Notes: generated by a model not told the origin, from the sequence alone. A stretch of DNA of 64,000 nt from Loktanella sp. D2R18 (GCF_003318235.1 NZ_QOCG01000006.1:310001-374000), one strand, 5' to 3'; shown: positions 1 through 9,570, counted from the first letter of the stretch. Program-made: numbers and translations.

Positions 1-1097
1 TCCAATGGACGCGTTCCAGCGAAGACAGGGTCAATTTCGCCCGTGGTATCATCAAAAATTGGACGCATTGACGGGTCAAGCAGTGAAACCCCCCACTTCA
101 TACCTTTATGAATAGCAGTGTTGAGCGTCGGCTCTAGGCTGTCGATCGCATCCGTTAGTTCGGTAAGATCTTGTGAAAGCGGAACGATTTGAGGTTCGAA
201 GTCGCCAGCTCTTTCTGTTGGGCAACGGGGAGTCGTTATCGTCGATGTTCTGTTGCTGCTGGTGTAATCAAATGTCTCAACCTGATAATACGCACGCGTG
301 GTATCAAATACGGTTGTTTCAAATTCGTCGTCATTGAAATCGACGCAGCGGCTGGGGTTCGTTGTTACACCACCTACACGCTCATCTTCGGGCAGGAATT
401 CGTCGTCGGGAATTTCATACCACGTTTCTGGTTGCTGTAACGTCAATTTACTAAAAATATAGTCACCAATGTTGACGTTTTCTGAATAATTAACCAACGA
501 AATGGATACGCGGTCTTCAAGCTCATCTGTCAGCATCGCAGTAACGAAACTTTTCGCTGCTGGCTGCAGAATATCAATGCGGTCTACAGTATTTCCATCT
601 GCGTCGGTCCCGTCAAAGCCCATCGATCCAGAGATATCTAAAACTAACGAGATTTCAACGTTTCCCACGCCTTCAATCGCGCCGGAATGTGCTGGGACAG
701 AAAGCGTATCGATGCCGGCGAGGCGAAGGTAAAACGTGTCTATATCAAGGTTTGTCGAAACAGAAATAGAGCGAGATGTTACTGAATCGCCGCCAATTGT
801 TGTCGACAAAATATTGTCACCATACCCGGTTTTTTCGAACATGTCATCGATAACCAATTGGGGATCAAGCTCTTGGTCAAGCTCGGCCGCGGCAAGCACG
901 GCGCGATCAGCAACACTTTGTAATTCGGCGCGCCGAGATTCAAAACGCATAAAGTCGACAGCCATGCCGCCCATTAGCAGCATCGTGATCAGCAGAATTA
1001 GCGTCATCACGATCAAGCCGCCATCTTCGTCGTTAACGAAGCGGCGCAGAAGTCTACTGGATTGCGACTGTGCAGGTTTTTGAATTCTAATGGTCAT
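1..1097 (-). CDS. Tad-type pilus assembly / vWA-domain protein, 3' end outside window
   Basis: The reading frame is open from an ATG at 1097 to the left edge (365 codons) and its C-terminus is outside the window. Residues 20-50 form the TadE/TadG-type N-terminal membrane anchor (RFVNDEDGGLIV, then a hydrophobic run). A von Willebrand A domain starts near residue 145 and has the metal-ion site DISGSM at 154-159. This architecture is known from TadG-like proteins of the Flp/Tad pilus assembly system, which sit in the inner membrane with a periplasmic vWA domain. It diverges from dnaG. No other tad gene is visible, so the role in pili is inferred from domain content only. Confidence 0.85.
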   Translation of the reverse strand, partial: MTIRIQKPAQSQSSRLLRRFVNDEDGGLIVMTLILLITMLLMGGMAVDFMRFESRRAELQSVADRAVLAAAELDQELDPQLVIDDMFEKTGYGDNILSTTIGGDSVTSRSISVSTNLDIDTFYLRLAGIDTLSVPAHSGAIEGVGNVEISLVLDISGSMGFDGTDADGNTVDRIDILQPAAKSFVTAMLTDELEDRVSISLVNYSENVNIGDYIFSKLTLQQPETWYEIPDDEFLPEDERVGGVTTNPSRCVDFNDDEFETTVFDTTRAYYQVETFDYTSSNRTSTITTPRCPTERAGDFEPQIVPLSQDLTELTDAIDSLEPTLNTAIHKGMKWGVSLLDPSMRPIFDDTTGEIDPVFAGTRPL

Positions 1098-1442
1098 TGG
1101 CTGATTTATCCCCATGGCAAAATCTCAGTCTGAGTATATGGCAACCCGGCCTGCCTGTATAATCGTTAATGAAGCTCAAAAGAGTACATGGCGAAATTAT
1201 GGCGTCGGTCGGCAGTTGCGCTCATTGTTCGCAGATGAATTTGTTCAATATATGGCAATATGCAGAATTGTTTCCAAAATTACCTATATTATGGTCTGCG
1301 AAATCGGCAAGTTGTCGCCACCTCGTGCCCGGGGAATGGTTAATTCACCGAATCTTAGGTGCCATTACCGATTCGGCGCAGGGTTAATTGGGCGTGCACA
1401 ACGCCAATGGCGTTCGGCGCGAATCTGCGCGATAATGGCGCC
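1098..1442. other. Intergenic region between vWA gene and dnaG
   Basis: 345 bases with no convincing gene. Short ORFs here lack a Shine-Dalgarno (SD) sequence and a recognisable product. The right part holds the GANTC cluster listed separately and should contain the dnaG promoter. Confidence 0.6.
1350..1425. promoter_or_regulatory. Cluster of three GANTC sites upstream of dnaG
   Basis: GANTC occurs at 1350-1354, 1370-1374 and 1421-1425, just before the dnaG start at 1443. GANTC is the target of the alphaproteobacterial cell-cycle methyltransferase CcrM, and methylated sites in promoters can recruit GcrA. That these sites regulate dnaG is inferred. Confidence 0.5.
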
Positions 1443-3413
1443 ATGAGTTTACCGCCCGGCTTTCTTGATGAATTGCGGACCCGACTGTCATTGACGCAGG
1501 TGGTGGGGCGCAAAGTCATGTGGGATACGCGCAAATCGAACCAGGGCAAAGGTGACATGTGGGCGCCATGCCCGTTCCACCAAGAAAAATCTGCTAGTTT
1601 TCATGTCGATGATCGCAAAGGGTTTTACTATTGCTTCGGCTGCCACGCAAAGGGCGACGCGATCACGTTCGTGCGCGAAACCGAGAATGTCGATTTCATG
1701 GAAGCCGTGCGCATTCTTGCGGGCGAGGCGGGGATGCAGATCCCTGCGAGCGACCCGCAAGCCCAGCAAAAATCGGACCGGCGCACGCAGCTTGTCGAGG
1801 TGATGGAACAGGCGGTGCAGTTTCACCGGATGCAATTGCAAACGGGGGCTGCCGGAGAGGCCCGCGATTACCTTGAACGGCGAGGCCTAAACCCAGAGGC
1901 GCAGGGGCGCTGGGATATTGGCTTTGCCCCGGCGCAGGGTGGTGTGCTGGAACACCTAAAGGGCAAAGGTGTTGACGAGAAACTAATTATAGACGCAGGC
2001 TTAGCTGCGCAAAGTGATCGGGGGAACGGGCTTTACAACCGGTTCCGTGATCGGATTATGTTCCCAATCCGTGATGCACGCGGGCGCGCGATTGGCTTTG
2101 GCGGTCGGGCTATGGACCCGAACCACCCGGCGAAATACTACAATTCGCCCGAAACAGATTTGTTCGACAAAGGGCGCAGTCTCTATAATCACGGTCCTGC
2201 CCGCGAAGCTGCGGGCAAGGGCAAGCCGCTGATCGTCGCCGAAGGCTACATGGATGTGATCGCCTTGGCAGAGGCGGGGTTCACAGCCACGGTCGCCCCG
2301 TTGGGCACCGCGATCACGGACAATCAGCTGCGCCTTTTGTGGCGGATCGCGGATGAGCCGATCATCGCGTTGGATGGCGACAAGGCCGGGCTGCGCGCAG
2401 CCATGCGGGTGATCGACATCGCGTTGCCCTTGCTCGAAGCTGGCAAATCCTTGCGCTTTGCGTTGCTGCCCGAAGGTTTGGATCCCGATGATCTGATCAA
2501 ATCGCAGGGTGCTGGCGCGATGCAAAAGTTGCTCGATGGTGCGATTCCGATGGTAAAATTGCTGTGGCAACGTGAAACCGAAGGGCGCGTTTATGATAGC
2601 CCCGAACGTAAAGCCGCGCTTGATAAGGCTTTGCGTGAAAAGATAAAACTGATCGCGGACCCATCTATCCGCGCGCATTACGGCGAAGCGATCAAAGAGC
2701 TGCGCTGGGATCTCTTTAGCAATCGACGCTCGAGCCGGGCGCAGAGCCCGCAACGCAAATGGACTCCCGGTAAACAGGCCGCGTGGCAGCGCGATATTAG
2801 CCCGGCCGTCAGCAGTAAGAACTCAGCGTTGGGGACAGGGGCCGCACGAGAAGACTATCTGCGCGAAGTTGTGATTTTGGCCACAATCGTTGCGAACCCG
2901 GCGGTCGCGCTTGAATTCGAGGCCGCGCTTGAACGGTTACAGTGCAGCGACCAAACCCACAGCGATATTCAGGCCTGCCTGCTGCGAAATATGGGCGCCC
3001 AAGACCTGCGTGACGTTATTTATGAAGCTTTTGGGCCTATGGTTCTTGAAAATCTGATGACGCAGCGCCATGTCGCTATTAGCCCTGCCATTCGGCGCGC
3101 AGGTGATGATGAAATTGCCCGCATGTGTTTGGCCGAAGAGTTCGCCAAGTTGAATGCCCGTTTGGGGCAGGTGCGCGAAATCGAAGACGCGGTCGAAGAC
3201 CTGTCTGGCATCGCGGATGAGGGGCTGACTTGGCGCTTGGCGCAGGCATCTGCTGCGATTGATCGGGCAGGGCGTGGCGATGGCGATGATAAGGCAGAAT
3301 ATTCTGTGCATAAGAACGGTGCGAGATTGAAAAAAGACGAGCTGAGCGCGCTTGATCAACTGCTTGCGCAGATCGGCATGGGTGGCGATGACGATGGGCA
3401 GAAACCCGAATAG
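1443..3413 (+). CDS. dnaG: DNA primase
   Basis: 656 aa primase that makes RNA primers at the replication fork. The CHC2 zinc finger is at residues 43-67 (CPFH ... CFGC). The Toprim catalytic domain has the conserved glutamate near 267 (AEGYMDV) and the acidic pair DGD near 311-313. The C-terminal third is the less conserved DnaB-interacting region. The frame is open further upstream to 1359, but the family N-terminus (MSLPPGFLDELRTRLSL) fits the ATG at 1443. It is followed by rpoD after 124 bases, the classic macromolecular-synthesis gene order. Confidence 0.97.
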   Translation: MSLPPGFLDELRTRLSLTQVVGRKVMWDTRKSNQGKGDMWAPCPFHQEKSASFHVDDRKGFYYCFGCHAKGDAITFVRETENVDFMEAVRILAGEAGMQIPASDPQAQQKSDRRTQLVEVMEQAVQFHRMQLQTGAAGEARDYLERRGLNPEAQGRWDIGFAPAQGGVLEHLKGKGVDEKLIIDAGLAAQSDRGNGLYNRFRDRIMFPIRDARGRAIGFGGRAMDPNHPAKYYNSPETDLFDKGRSLYNHGPAREAAGKGKPLIVAEGYMDVIALAEAGFTATVAPLGTAITDNQLRLLWRIADEPIIALDGDKAGLRAAMRVIDIALPLLEAGKSLRFALLPEGLDPDDLIKSQGAGAMQKLLDGAIPMVKLLWQRETEGRVYDSPERKAALDKALREKIKLIADPSIRAHYGEAIKELRWDLFSNRRSSRAQSPQRKWTPGKQAAWQRDISPAVSSKNSALGTGAAREDYLREVVILATIVANPAVALEFEAALERLQCSDQTHSDIQACLLRNMGAQDLRDVIYEAFGPMVLENLMTQRHVAISPAIRRAGDDEIARMCLAEEFAKLNARLGQVREIEDAVEDLSGIADEGLTWRLAQASAAIDRAGRGDGDDKAEYSVHKNGARLKKDELSALDQLLAQIGMGGDDDGQKPE

Positions 3414-3448
3414 CAACATACTTTGAAAACAAGGCGCGATCTGCTTGC

Positions 3449-3498
3449 GAATCAGTGCAATGCAGGTTTGATTCGACGCTAACCGAATCAGCCGAATC
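3449..3498. promoter_or_regulatory. Cluster of four GANTC sites upstream of rpoD
   Basis: GANTC is found at 3449-3453, 3470-3474, 3485-3489 and 3494-3498, four sites in 50 bases of the dnaG-rpoD spacer. One per 256 bases would be expected by chance in unbiased sequence. The motif is the CcrM methylation site, so cell-cycle-linked control of rpoD is a plausible inference. Confidence 0.55.
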
Positions 3499-3537
3499 AC
3501 TTTGGCGCGGAAACGACGACTTTGAAAGGTCCTTTTG

Positions 3538-5511
3538 ATGGCTGCGAAAGACAACGACGATCGTAAAAATGCGGACCAAGATGGCGATATCAGTCTTGAT
3601 ATGAGCCAAGCTGCGGTCAAGAAAATGATCGCCGATGCGCGTGAGCGGGGCTATATTACCTACGATCAACTGAACGCGGTGCTGCCACCTGAACAGGTTT
3701 CATCCGATCAAATCGAAGACGTGATGTCGATGCTGTCCGAAATGGGCATTCAGGTCACCGAAGAAGAAGAATCCGAAGAGACCGAAGAAAACCAAGCCGG
3801 CACCGAAGTAGCCACCGTCGCAGGTTCGCGTGAAGTGGCGCTTGGCGGTGCCGAAGCTGAAAAACTGGACCGCACTGACGACCCTGTCCGCATGTATCTG
3901 CGTGAAATGGGATCGGTTGAATTGCTTTCGCGCGAAGGCGAGATCGCGATTGCCAAACGGATCGAGGCCGGGCGCAACACGATGATCCTTGGGCTGTGTG
4001 AAAGCCCGCTGACATTCCAAGCGATTACGATCTGGCGCGATGAACTTTTGTCCGAAGATATTTTGCTGCGCGATGTGATCGACCTTGAGACCACATTTGG
4101 TGATCAGATCGGCGATGAGGAAGAACCTGTTGTCGCCCCGGTCGCTGGCGCGCCAGAAAAAACTGACAAGCCGCAAGAACTAGACGCCGACGGCAACCCG
4201 ATTGCCAAAGACGACGATGACGACGACGAAGATCAGGCAAACATGTCGCTGGCTGCAATGGAAGCTGCGCTGAAACCGCGTGTTCTTGAAACGCTTGAAG
4301 TCATCGCACACGACTTTGGTGAACTGTCAGAAATGCAAGACGCGCGGATGTCTGCGACGTTGAACGAAGATTCTTCGTTCAATGAAAAGCAAGAAGCGAA
4401 ATACCAAAAGCTGCGGTCCGAAATCGTGCTGATGGTGAATTCGCTTCACCTGCATAACAACCGTATCGAAGCCCTGATTGACCAGCTTTACGGCATCAAC
4501 CGCCGCATCATGTCGATCGACAGCGCGATGGTAAAACTGGCTGACCAAGCCCGGATCAACCGCCGCGAATTCATCGACGCCTACCGTGGTCGCGAGCTTG
4601 ACCCGAACTGGCTTGAAGAAATGGGCGAAAAAGCTGGCCGCGGCTGGCAGATGATGATCGAGAAATCGACAGATAAAATCGAAGAACTGCGCGGCGACAT
4701 GGCCCAAGTCGGCCAATATGTCGGCGTCGACATCACCGAATTCCGCCGCATCGTACAGCAAGTGCAAAAGGGTGAAAAAGAGGCGCGTCAGGCCAAGAAA
4801 GAAATGGTCGAAGCCAACCTTCGGCTCGTGATTTCAATCGCCAAAAAATACACCAACCGTGGTTTGCAGTTCTTGGATCTGATCCAAGAGGGGAACATCG
4901 GTCTGATGAAAGCGGTTGATAAGTTTGAATATCGCCGTGGGTATAAATTCTCGACCTATGCGACATGGTGGATTCGTCAGGCGATCACGCGCTCTATCGC
5001 GGATCAGGCGCGCACGATCCGTATTCCGGTCCACATGATCGAAACGATCAACAAATTGGTCCGCACAGGCCGCCAGATGCTGCACGAAATTGGCCGCGAA
5101 CCCACACCAGAGGAATTGGCAGAGAAACTGCAAATGCCTTTGGAAAAAGTCCGCAAGGTGATGAAAATCGCGAAAGAGCCAATTTCTTTGGAGACGCCAA
5201 TTGGCGACGAGGAAGACAGCCAGCTTGGCGACTTCATCGAAGACAAAAACGCGATTCTGCCGCTGGATTCCGCTATTCAGGAAAACCTGAAGGAAACCAC
5301 GACGCGGGTGCTGGCATCACTGACCCCACGCGAAGAACGCGTGCTGCGCATGCGTTTCGGGATCGGCATGAACACCGACCACACGCTCGAAGAAGTCGGT
5401 CAACAGTTCAGCGTGACCCGCGAACGTATCCGCCAGATCGAAGCCAAAGCGCTGCGGAAGCTGAAGCACCCAAGCCGGAGTAGGAAGCTGCGGAGCTTCT
5501 TGGATCAGTAA
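3538..5511 (+). CDS. rpoD: RNA polymerase primary sigma factor (sigma-70)
   Basis: 657 aa housekeeping sigma factor. An acidic N-terminal sigma 1.1 domain and a long acidic insert (D-rich around residues 221-232) precede region 2 ([20 protein letters not shown] near 443) with the -10 recognition segment [11 protein letters not shown]. Region 4 at the C-terminus carries the helix-turn-helix [20 protein letters not shown] lies directly before the ATG at 3538; the ATG is preferred, with a weak AAAGG about 8 bases upstream. A strong terminator follows. Confidence 0.97.
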   Translation: MAAKDNDDRKNADQDGDISLDMSQAAVKKMIADARERGYITYDQLNAVLPPEQVSSDQIEDVMSMLSEMGIQVTEEEESEETEENQAGTEVATVAGSREVALGGAEAEKLDRTDDPVRMYLREMGSVELLSREGEIAIAKRIEAGRNTMILGLCESPLTFQAITIWRDELLSEDILLRDVIDLETTFGDQIGDEEEPVVAPVAGAPEKTDKPQELDADGNPIAKDDDDDDEDQANMSLAAMEAALKPRVLETLEVIAHDFGELSEMQDARMSATLNEDSSFNEKQEAKYQKLRSEIVLMVNSLHLHNNRIEALIDQLYGINRRIMSIDSAMVKLADQARINRREFIDAYRGRELDPNWLEEMGEKAGRGWQMMIEKSTDKIEELRGDMAQVGQYVGVDITEFRRIVQQVQKGEKEARQAKKEMVEANLRLVISIAKKYTNRGLQFLDLIQEGNIGLMKAVDKFEYRRGYKFSTYATWWIRQAITRSIADQARTIRIPVHMIETINKLVRTGRQMLHEIGREPTPEELAEKLQMPLEKVRKVMKIAKEPISLETPIGDEEDSQLGDFIEDKNAILPLDSAIQENLKETTTRVLASLTPREERVLRMRFGIGMNTDHTLEEVGQQFSVTRERIRQIEAKALRKLKHPSRSRKLRSFLDQ

Positions 5512-5520
5512 TCAAAATGG

Positions 5521-5550
5521 CGCCTCCGGAAACGGGGGCGTTTTTGTTTT
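5521..5550 (+). terminator. Rho-independent terminator of rpoD
   Basis: An 8-bp stem (CGCCTCCG / CGGGGGCG) with a GAAA loop is followed by TTTTTGTTTT, 10 bases after the rpoD stop codon. Confidence 0.9.
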
Positions 5551-5562
5551 GGAGGTGGTTAA

Positions 5563-5829
5563 ATGTATGAAATGTTAACTGCAGGTGGTTTGATCTTAAC
5601 TATGTTAGGTGCTTCTGTAACTTTTTATGGGGTGTATTCCTCGAAAGACGCAGCGGGACATGTGGCCGTAGCAAGGATCGCTTCAGATGATGAAGATGAT
5701 TGGAAATCATCGCCTCTTGCGAGAGCAATTCGAAAGGCTTCGGTTTGTGCTATGTGGGGATTGGGGATGATCTGTGTCGGCACGGTTTTGCAACTCCTAC
5801 CCGTCGTTTCTAGCCTTATGGCAGAATAA
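5563..5829 (+). CDS. Small hypothetical membrane protein (88 aa)
   Basis: Unrecognised 88 aa protein with two predicted membrane helices (about residues 6-26 and 60-82) joined by a loop containing the acidic stretch SDDEDDW. A very strong SD sequence (GGAGG) sits 7 bases before the ATG. It follows the rpoD terminator, so it has its own promoter or depends on readthrough. The good SD and hydrophobic pattern support a real gene; no function can be assigned. Confidence 0.65.
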   Translation: MYEMLTAGGLILTMLGASVTFYGVYSSKDAAGHVAVARIASDDEDDWKSSPLARAIRKASVCAMWGLGMICVGTVLQLLPVVSSLMAE

Positions 5830-5927
5830 GCCGAATAACTTGTCCGATGCCCCGCATCGGTCAGCGCCCGACCTTCCCCACGGGAGGGCGCACTGCGTGC
5901 TTCCTGCGCTTTCGCGCGCTACGGCCT

Positions 5928-5950
5928 CAAAAGGTCCACTGGACCTTTTG
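5928..5950. repeat. 23-bp perfect palindrome (REP-like)
   Basis: Two 11-base arms (CAAAAGGTCCA and its reverse complement) flank a central C. Outer GGCC blocks at about 5922 and 5956 extend the structure. It lies in the gap 5830-6044 between the 88 aa gene and the HlyU-like gene. The form matches dispersed intergenic palindromes remembered from other Rhodobacteraceae; it has no T-tract, so a terminator role is uncertain. Confidence 0.6.
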
Positions 5951-6044
5951 GAAGACGGCCTTCGCACCAGGATCAGGCGCTGCCCTCTTTTGATTTCTTG
6001 GCGTAAACGGTAGGGTTGGGAAAACCTATAGTCGGAGCCTCCTC

Positions 6045-6317
6045 ATGTCCCTTTTCAAACGCCTTTTCGGCGGCAATGCCGCGCCTGCCGTGATCCCTTC
6101 GGAAGACTACAACGGCTATACCATCACCCCAGAGCCGATCCGTGAGGGCGGGAAATTTCGTCTGGCGGCAAGGATCGAAAAGGAAATCGACGGCGAGGTG
6201 AAGCTGCATCACCTCATCCGCGCGGATCTGCTCGAAAGCGAGGACGTCGCGTGCAAGGAATCCGCAGCCAAGGCCCGTGTGGTCATCGACCAGCAGGGCG
6301 ACAGTATTTTCCGTTAG
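6045..6317 (+). CDS. HlyU-family protein
   Basis: 90 aa protein matching the HlyU family (named after the Vibrio haemolysin activator), recognisable from the MSLFKRLFGG start, the SEDYNGYTITPEPIREGGKFR core and the terminal block AKARVVIDQQGDSIFR. Alphaproteobacterial members are common, and whether they regulate transcription there is not established. An SD (GGAG) lies about 9 bases upstream. A much longer antisense ORF across this locus is a shadow. Confidence 0.75.
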   Translation: MSLFKRLFGGNAAPAVIPSEDYNGYTITPEPIREGGKFRLAARIEKEIDGEVKLHHLIRADLLESEDVACKESAAKARVVIDQQGDSIFR

Positions 6318-6337
6318 GCTGTACCGTCGCGTGGGGG

Positions 6338-6964
6338 TTAGCGGTTCTGAAAAATCGCGGAGTCTGTGTTGCGGTTCATCCGATGTGTCAGCAAGATGTT
6401 GTAGAGCTGTAGCGCCGCGCGCAGTGCCACAAATCCTGCAACGGCGCCGATAACAACGATGACAAACTGCCAAGAAAAGAAGGTAACCAGCACCGTCCAA
6501 TCCGCAGTTTTCAGAACCACACTTGCGCCCAAAATCAAACCGCCAAGCCAACAAAACATCGATAGCGCCGCAGCTAGCGTCATTGGCATCATGTAACGCA
6601 GTGGAAGCTCGCAGGCGCGGTGCCCCACCGCGGCCGCAACACGGGGCAGGACCGATAGGCCAATGTAGAAAGCGTTCAGTGTCAAAACAGTGACGACAGC
6701 CAGTTTGAGGATCAGTTTTGGCGAGAAGTTATCAAGATCGAAACCAGTGCGGATATAGACCAACATAACGCCTGTGATCCAAAGCCCGAGTAAGGCTGCA
6801 AAGACAACTTTATGAACACGCTCGAATTCGAGGATGTCAAATTCATCAAAAGGGCTATTGAGCCGGCTGAGCGTCCGGAAATCAAAGTAGACCCCCGAGC
6901 CCATGCCAACAGCGAAACATGCCAAGTGAACGACCCGGATGACGTCAATTATTTCTTGCTGCAT
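6338..6964 (-). CDS. Conserved hypothetical integral membrane protein
   Basis: 208 aa protein with about five hydrophobic segments (near residues 8-24, 53-72, 84-105, 125-148 and 160-182). It has no catalytic motif I recognise. A central GH and scattered histidines could suggest a cytochrome-like or DUF2214-like membrane protein, but this is weak. It is transcribed away from the deiodinase-like gene upstream. The ATG at 6964 has only a weak SD (GAGT). Confidence 0.7.
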   Translation of the reverse strand: MQQEIIDVIRVVHLACFAVGMGSGVYFDFRTLSRLNSPFDEFDILEFERVHKVVFAALLGLWITGVMLVYIRTGFDLDNFSPKLILKLAVVTVLTLNAFYIGLSVLPRVAAAVGHRACELPLRYMMPMTLAAALSMFCWLGGLILGASVVLKTADWTVLVTFFSWQFVIVVIGAVAGFVALRAALQLYNILLTHRMNRNTDSAIFQNR

Positions 6965-7065
6965 TTGGACTCACTGGTGTTTGATAATCTTTTTTCCTTA
7001 TAAGTTTCATATGTTTGGAGGTGGGGTGTGGCAATATGTCTGACAATCGAATCGCTTGATAGGCA

Positions 7066-7096
7066 GGCCGCCGCTGAAACGACAGTCGCGGCGGCC
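7066..7096 (-). terminator. GC-rich stem-loop after the deiodinase-like gene
   Basis: A perfect 9-bp inverted repeat (GGCCGCCGC / GCGGCGGCC) with a 13-base loop lies 22 bases past the stop of the minus-strand gene ending at 7119. There is no T-tract, so it may be a transcript-stabilising hairpin rather than an intrinsic terminator. Confidence 0.4.
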
Positions 7097-7118
7097 AAGA
7101 GTTGCCTAGATTTAAGGA

Positions 7119-7808
7119 TTAGTAGAACTGTGCGATTTTTTTGAGCGGTTTTTTGTATTTCGCCACTGCGGGCACCGTCGCTTCCTTCGAAGCGTGTCCA
7201 ACGGTCAGGATCATCACTGGTTTTTCAGAGTCCGGCCGATCAAGTGCAGCATTCAGGAATTTCATCGGGTTGGGCGTATGCGTCAGGCACGACAGTCCGG
7301 CGTTATGCAGTGCCGCGATCAAAAAACCGGTCGCGATGCCGACGCTTTCAGGGACGTAGTAGTTTTTATACCGCGTGCCATCGTCAAATTCACCCCAACG
7401 CTGCGCAAAGATCACGATTAGCCAAGGCGCTGTCGTCAGATGCGGTTTGTCGGCGTCGGTGCCAATGGGTTCGAGCGCTTTGATCCATTCATCGCTACCA
7501 CCGCCGTCATAGAATTTGCGCTCTTCAACTTCGGCTTCTTCGCGAATACGCGCTTTGAGTGCTGGGTCAGATACTGCCGCAAAAAACCACGGCTGATGAT
7601 TGGCCCCCGACGGCGCGCTGCCCGCAGTCATCAAGCAATCTTCAATGATGGCGCGTGGCACGGGTTGATCGGTGAAATCGCGCACAGAGTGGCGCTTGGC
7701 CATAAAGGCCCGAAAATCGCTGGCCGCCTTTTGTGCCTCGGCATCCGTTAGCTCCAAATGATCGGGTAACGGCATGGCGTCATAGGACATTTTATCTTTT
7801 GCAAACAT
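7119..7808 (-). CDS. Nitroreductase-fold flavoprotein, iodotyrosine deiodinase-like
   Basis: 229 aa FMN-dependent nitroreductase-superfamily protein. The block RHSVRDFTDQPVP (39-51) and APSGANHQPW (65-74) form the FMN site, and SKEATVP near the C-terminus is typical of iodotyrosine deiodinases (IYD). The active-site lid trio of mammalian IYD (Glu157, Tyr161, Lys182) aligns with E96, Y100 and K121 here, with the same local context (KPHLTTAP). Reductive dehalogenation of halotyrosines is therefore a specific prediction, more precise than a generic nitroreductase. An SD (AGGGAG) lies about 7 bases before the ATG. Confidence 0.82.
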   Translation of the reverse strand: MFAKDKMSYDAMPLPDHLELTDAEAQKAASDFRAFMAKRHSVRDFTDQPVPRAIIEDCLMTAGSAPSGANHQPWFFAAVSDPALKARIREEAEVEERKFYDGGGSDEWIKALEPIGTDADKPHLTTAPWLIVIFAQRWGEFDDGTRYKNYYVPESVGIATGFLIAALHNAGLSCLTHTPNPMKFLNAALDRPDSEKPVMILTVGHASKEATVPAVAKYKKPLKKIAQFY

Positions 7809-7875
7809 TGCTGGCTCCCTGAAGTTGGGGAGAGTTAACCCGATAGCGGCACCGCTGCCAAGGCATTGGCAAAAC

Positions 7876-9453
7876 TTAAAAACCGTCCGGGTAGAAGTGC
7901 TTGAGTTCGGCTTTCAGGGGATCAAGGTGCTGCTCATAACGCGCCCAACGTTTGACCGAGCTTTTGTAGATCGGTTGGCGCACTTGCCACGTCGAGATCG
8001 TGCGTGCTTGGTTTACATTCTCCTGGAACGAAAGGCAGGCTGGATCCCAGTCAAGGCCCAGGAAGTCGATGACTTCGCGCGCTTTGCCTTCGGTGTCGGC
8101 CACGACGTCTTCGTAGTGCACCTCCATGATCGGGTTTGGCAGCACCTTTTTCCAGTGGTCCATAAGGCGCCGGAACTCGGAATAATATTGACCAAGCGAC
8201 GTTAGGTCTTGGGTGTAGCTGTGGAAGTTACTGAGAGGAGCAAGGTAGCACGAGACGCAATTGTCCATCGGGTCACGCAGGGCGTTGATAATACGCGCCT
8301 TTGGGAACAGTTTTGCATAGAGGCCCAAGATTTCGAAGTTGTGCAGGTTCTTATCAACGATACGCAGCATTCCAGGTTGCGCATTAGTCGATTTTTGCAG
8401 GTACTCTGCAGCAAGCTCTTGCGCTTGATCCGGCGTGATCTTGCGGATTGTGTCAGCCAAAGAGGAGCCGTCTTGGAAATCTACGCCCGCTTTGCTAGCG
8501 GCCTCACGCAGGTATTTACTTTCTCCGATACCGCCAATCTGCGGATGGTTAGATAAAATTTGTTCGAGTAAGGTGCTGCCTGTACGTGGCATGCCCACGA
8601 CCAAAACGGGGCTTTGGCTTTCGGAGCCTGCCGACCCAAAAAAATCTGCCCGCGATACGCCCGATACTACGGCATTTACGAACAGCTTGTTCGCAGTACG
8701 GTCGTGCGTATTCCCAGCCAGAGCTTTGGCTTCGGCGTAATGTTGAAACGAGGTTTCAAAATTCCCAAGGTCGTTTTCAGCCTTACCGAGTATGCGCAGC
8801 AGTACTACGCGCCCAGGAAGTTTTTTTTCGACCAGAGTTGGGTAAACAGTGTCACGGATATGTAGATAAATTGGATCATCGGCGGTTATCTTGCAGGCTT
8901 GGTGCCAGATAGAGTAGTTTGGTAGGCTGTCAGGGTATTCTTCGAATATGCTGCGACAGATGGATTCTGCCTTCTGTAGGTCACCAGCACCGCGAAGCGA
9001 TTTGGCATAGAGAAGACGGGAGGGCAGATGCTTCGGCCTTATGGCGAGGCATGCTTCCATGCATTTTGTCGCCCTATCATATTCTTCGAGGTCGAAATAG
9101 ACAGTCGCCGCAACATATAGGCCATCAGGAGATTTCGGTCCCAATTTTACGGCCTTATCTGCATGTTCTTTGGCGCTTACATACATTCTCTTTTTACAAA
9201 AACATTCTGCAGCTAGCTCATGTGCTAAGGCCGATTTGGGCGCGAGTTTAAGAAGCTTAGGCAACAGTGCAATGGCCATATCCGTCTTTTTCATCTTGCG
9301 TGTATAAAGGCGGATTAGTACCGCGTAAGCGGTTGGGTCTTTGGGCGTGATTTTGGCGGCCGTGTGCAAAATACGTTCGGCAAGAAGAAGCTGACCTGCT
9401 GCTTCAGCCTCTTTGGCTTGCGGAATGAGTGGGGATTTTGAAGCTTTGGCCAT
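7876..9453 (-). CDS. TPR-repeat sulfotransferase family protein
   Basis: 525 aa protein. The N-terminal half (about residues 15-255) reads as tandem tetratricopeptide repeats. The C-terminal half is a PAPS-dependent sulfotransferase domain with the 5'-phosphosulfate loop VVGMPRTGSTLLEQ near 285 and the 3'-phosphate region NALRDPMDNCVSCY near 388. TPR-sulfotransferase fusions are known in bacteria; the acceptor (protein tyrosine, polysaccharide or small molecule) cannot be read from the sequence. The frame extends upstream to 9681 but would overlap the divergent yjbQ; MAKASKSPLIP at 9453 is the better start. Confidence 0.85.
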   Translation of the reverse strand: MAKASKSPLIPQAKEAEAAGQLLLAERILHTAAKITPKDPTAYAVLIRLYTRKMKKTDMAIALLPKLLKLAPKSALAHELAAECFCKKRMYVSAKEHADKAVKLGPKSPDGLYVAATVYFDLEEYDRATKCMEACLAIRPKHLPSRLLYAKSLRGAGDLQKAESICRSIFEEYPDSLPNYSIWHQACKITADDPIYLHIRDTVYPTLVEKKLPGRVVLLRILGKAENDLGNFETSFQHYAEAKALAGNTHDRTANKLFVNAVVSGVSRADFFGSAGSESQSPVLVVGMPRTGSTLLEQILSNHPQIGGIGESKYLREAASKAGVDFQDGSSLADTIRKITPDQAQELAAEYLQKSTNAQPGMLRIVDKNLHNFEILGLYAKLFPKARIINALRDPMDNCVSCYLAPLSNFHSYTQDLTSLGQYYSEFRRLMDHWKKVLPNPIMEVHYEDVVADTEGKAREVIDFLGLDWDPACLSFQENVNQARTISTWQVRQPIYKSSVKRWARYEQHLDPLKAELKHFYPDGF

Positions 9454-9570
9454 CTGGGATCTCACTGCGTTGTTGTGGGGGCTGAAAACCACGTTTTCGC
9501 ACAAGTCACAAGGTTTGTGCGCCGTGTGACGGGTCTTGTACCTGCTGTTTTGTTTGCGCAGTATGGCTGT

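Noticed and set aside
1359..1442. Upstream extension of dnaG
   Set aside because: The 28 extra residues do not match primase N-termini, and the ATG at 1443 gives the expected start.
5973..6554. 193-codon minus-strand frame across the HlyU-like gene
   Set aside because: It covers parts of two better supported genes, is rich in Cys/Arg/Leu without a family match, and has no SD; it is a shadow.
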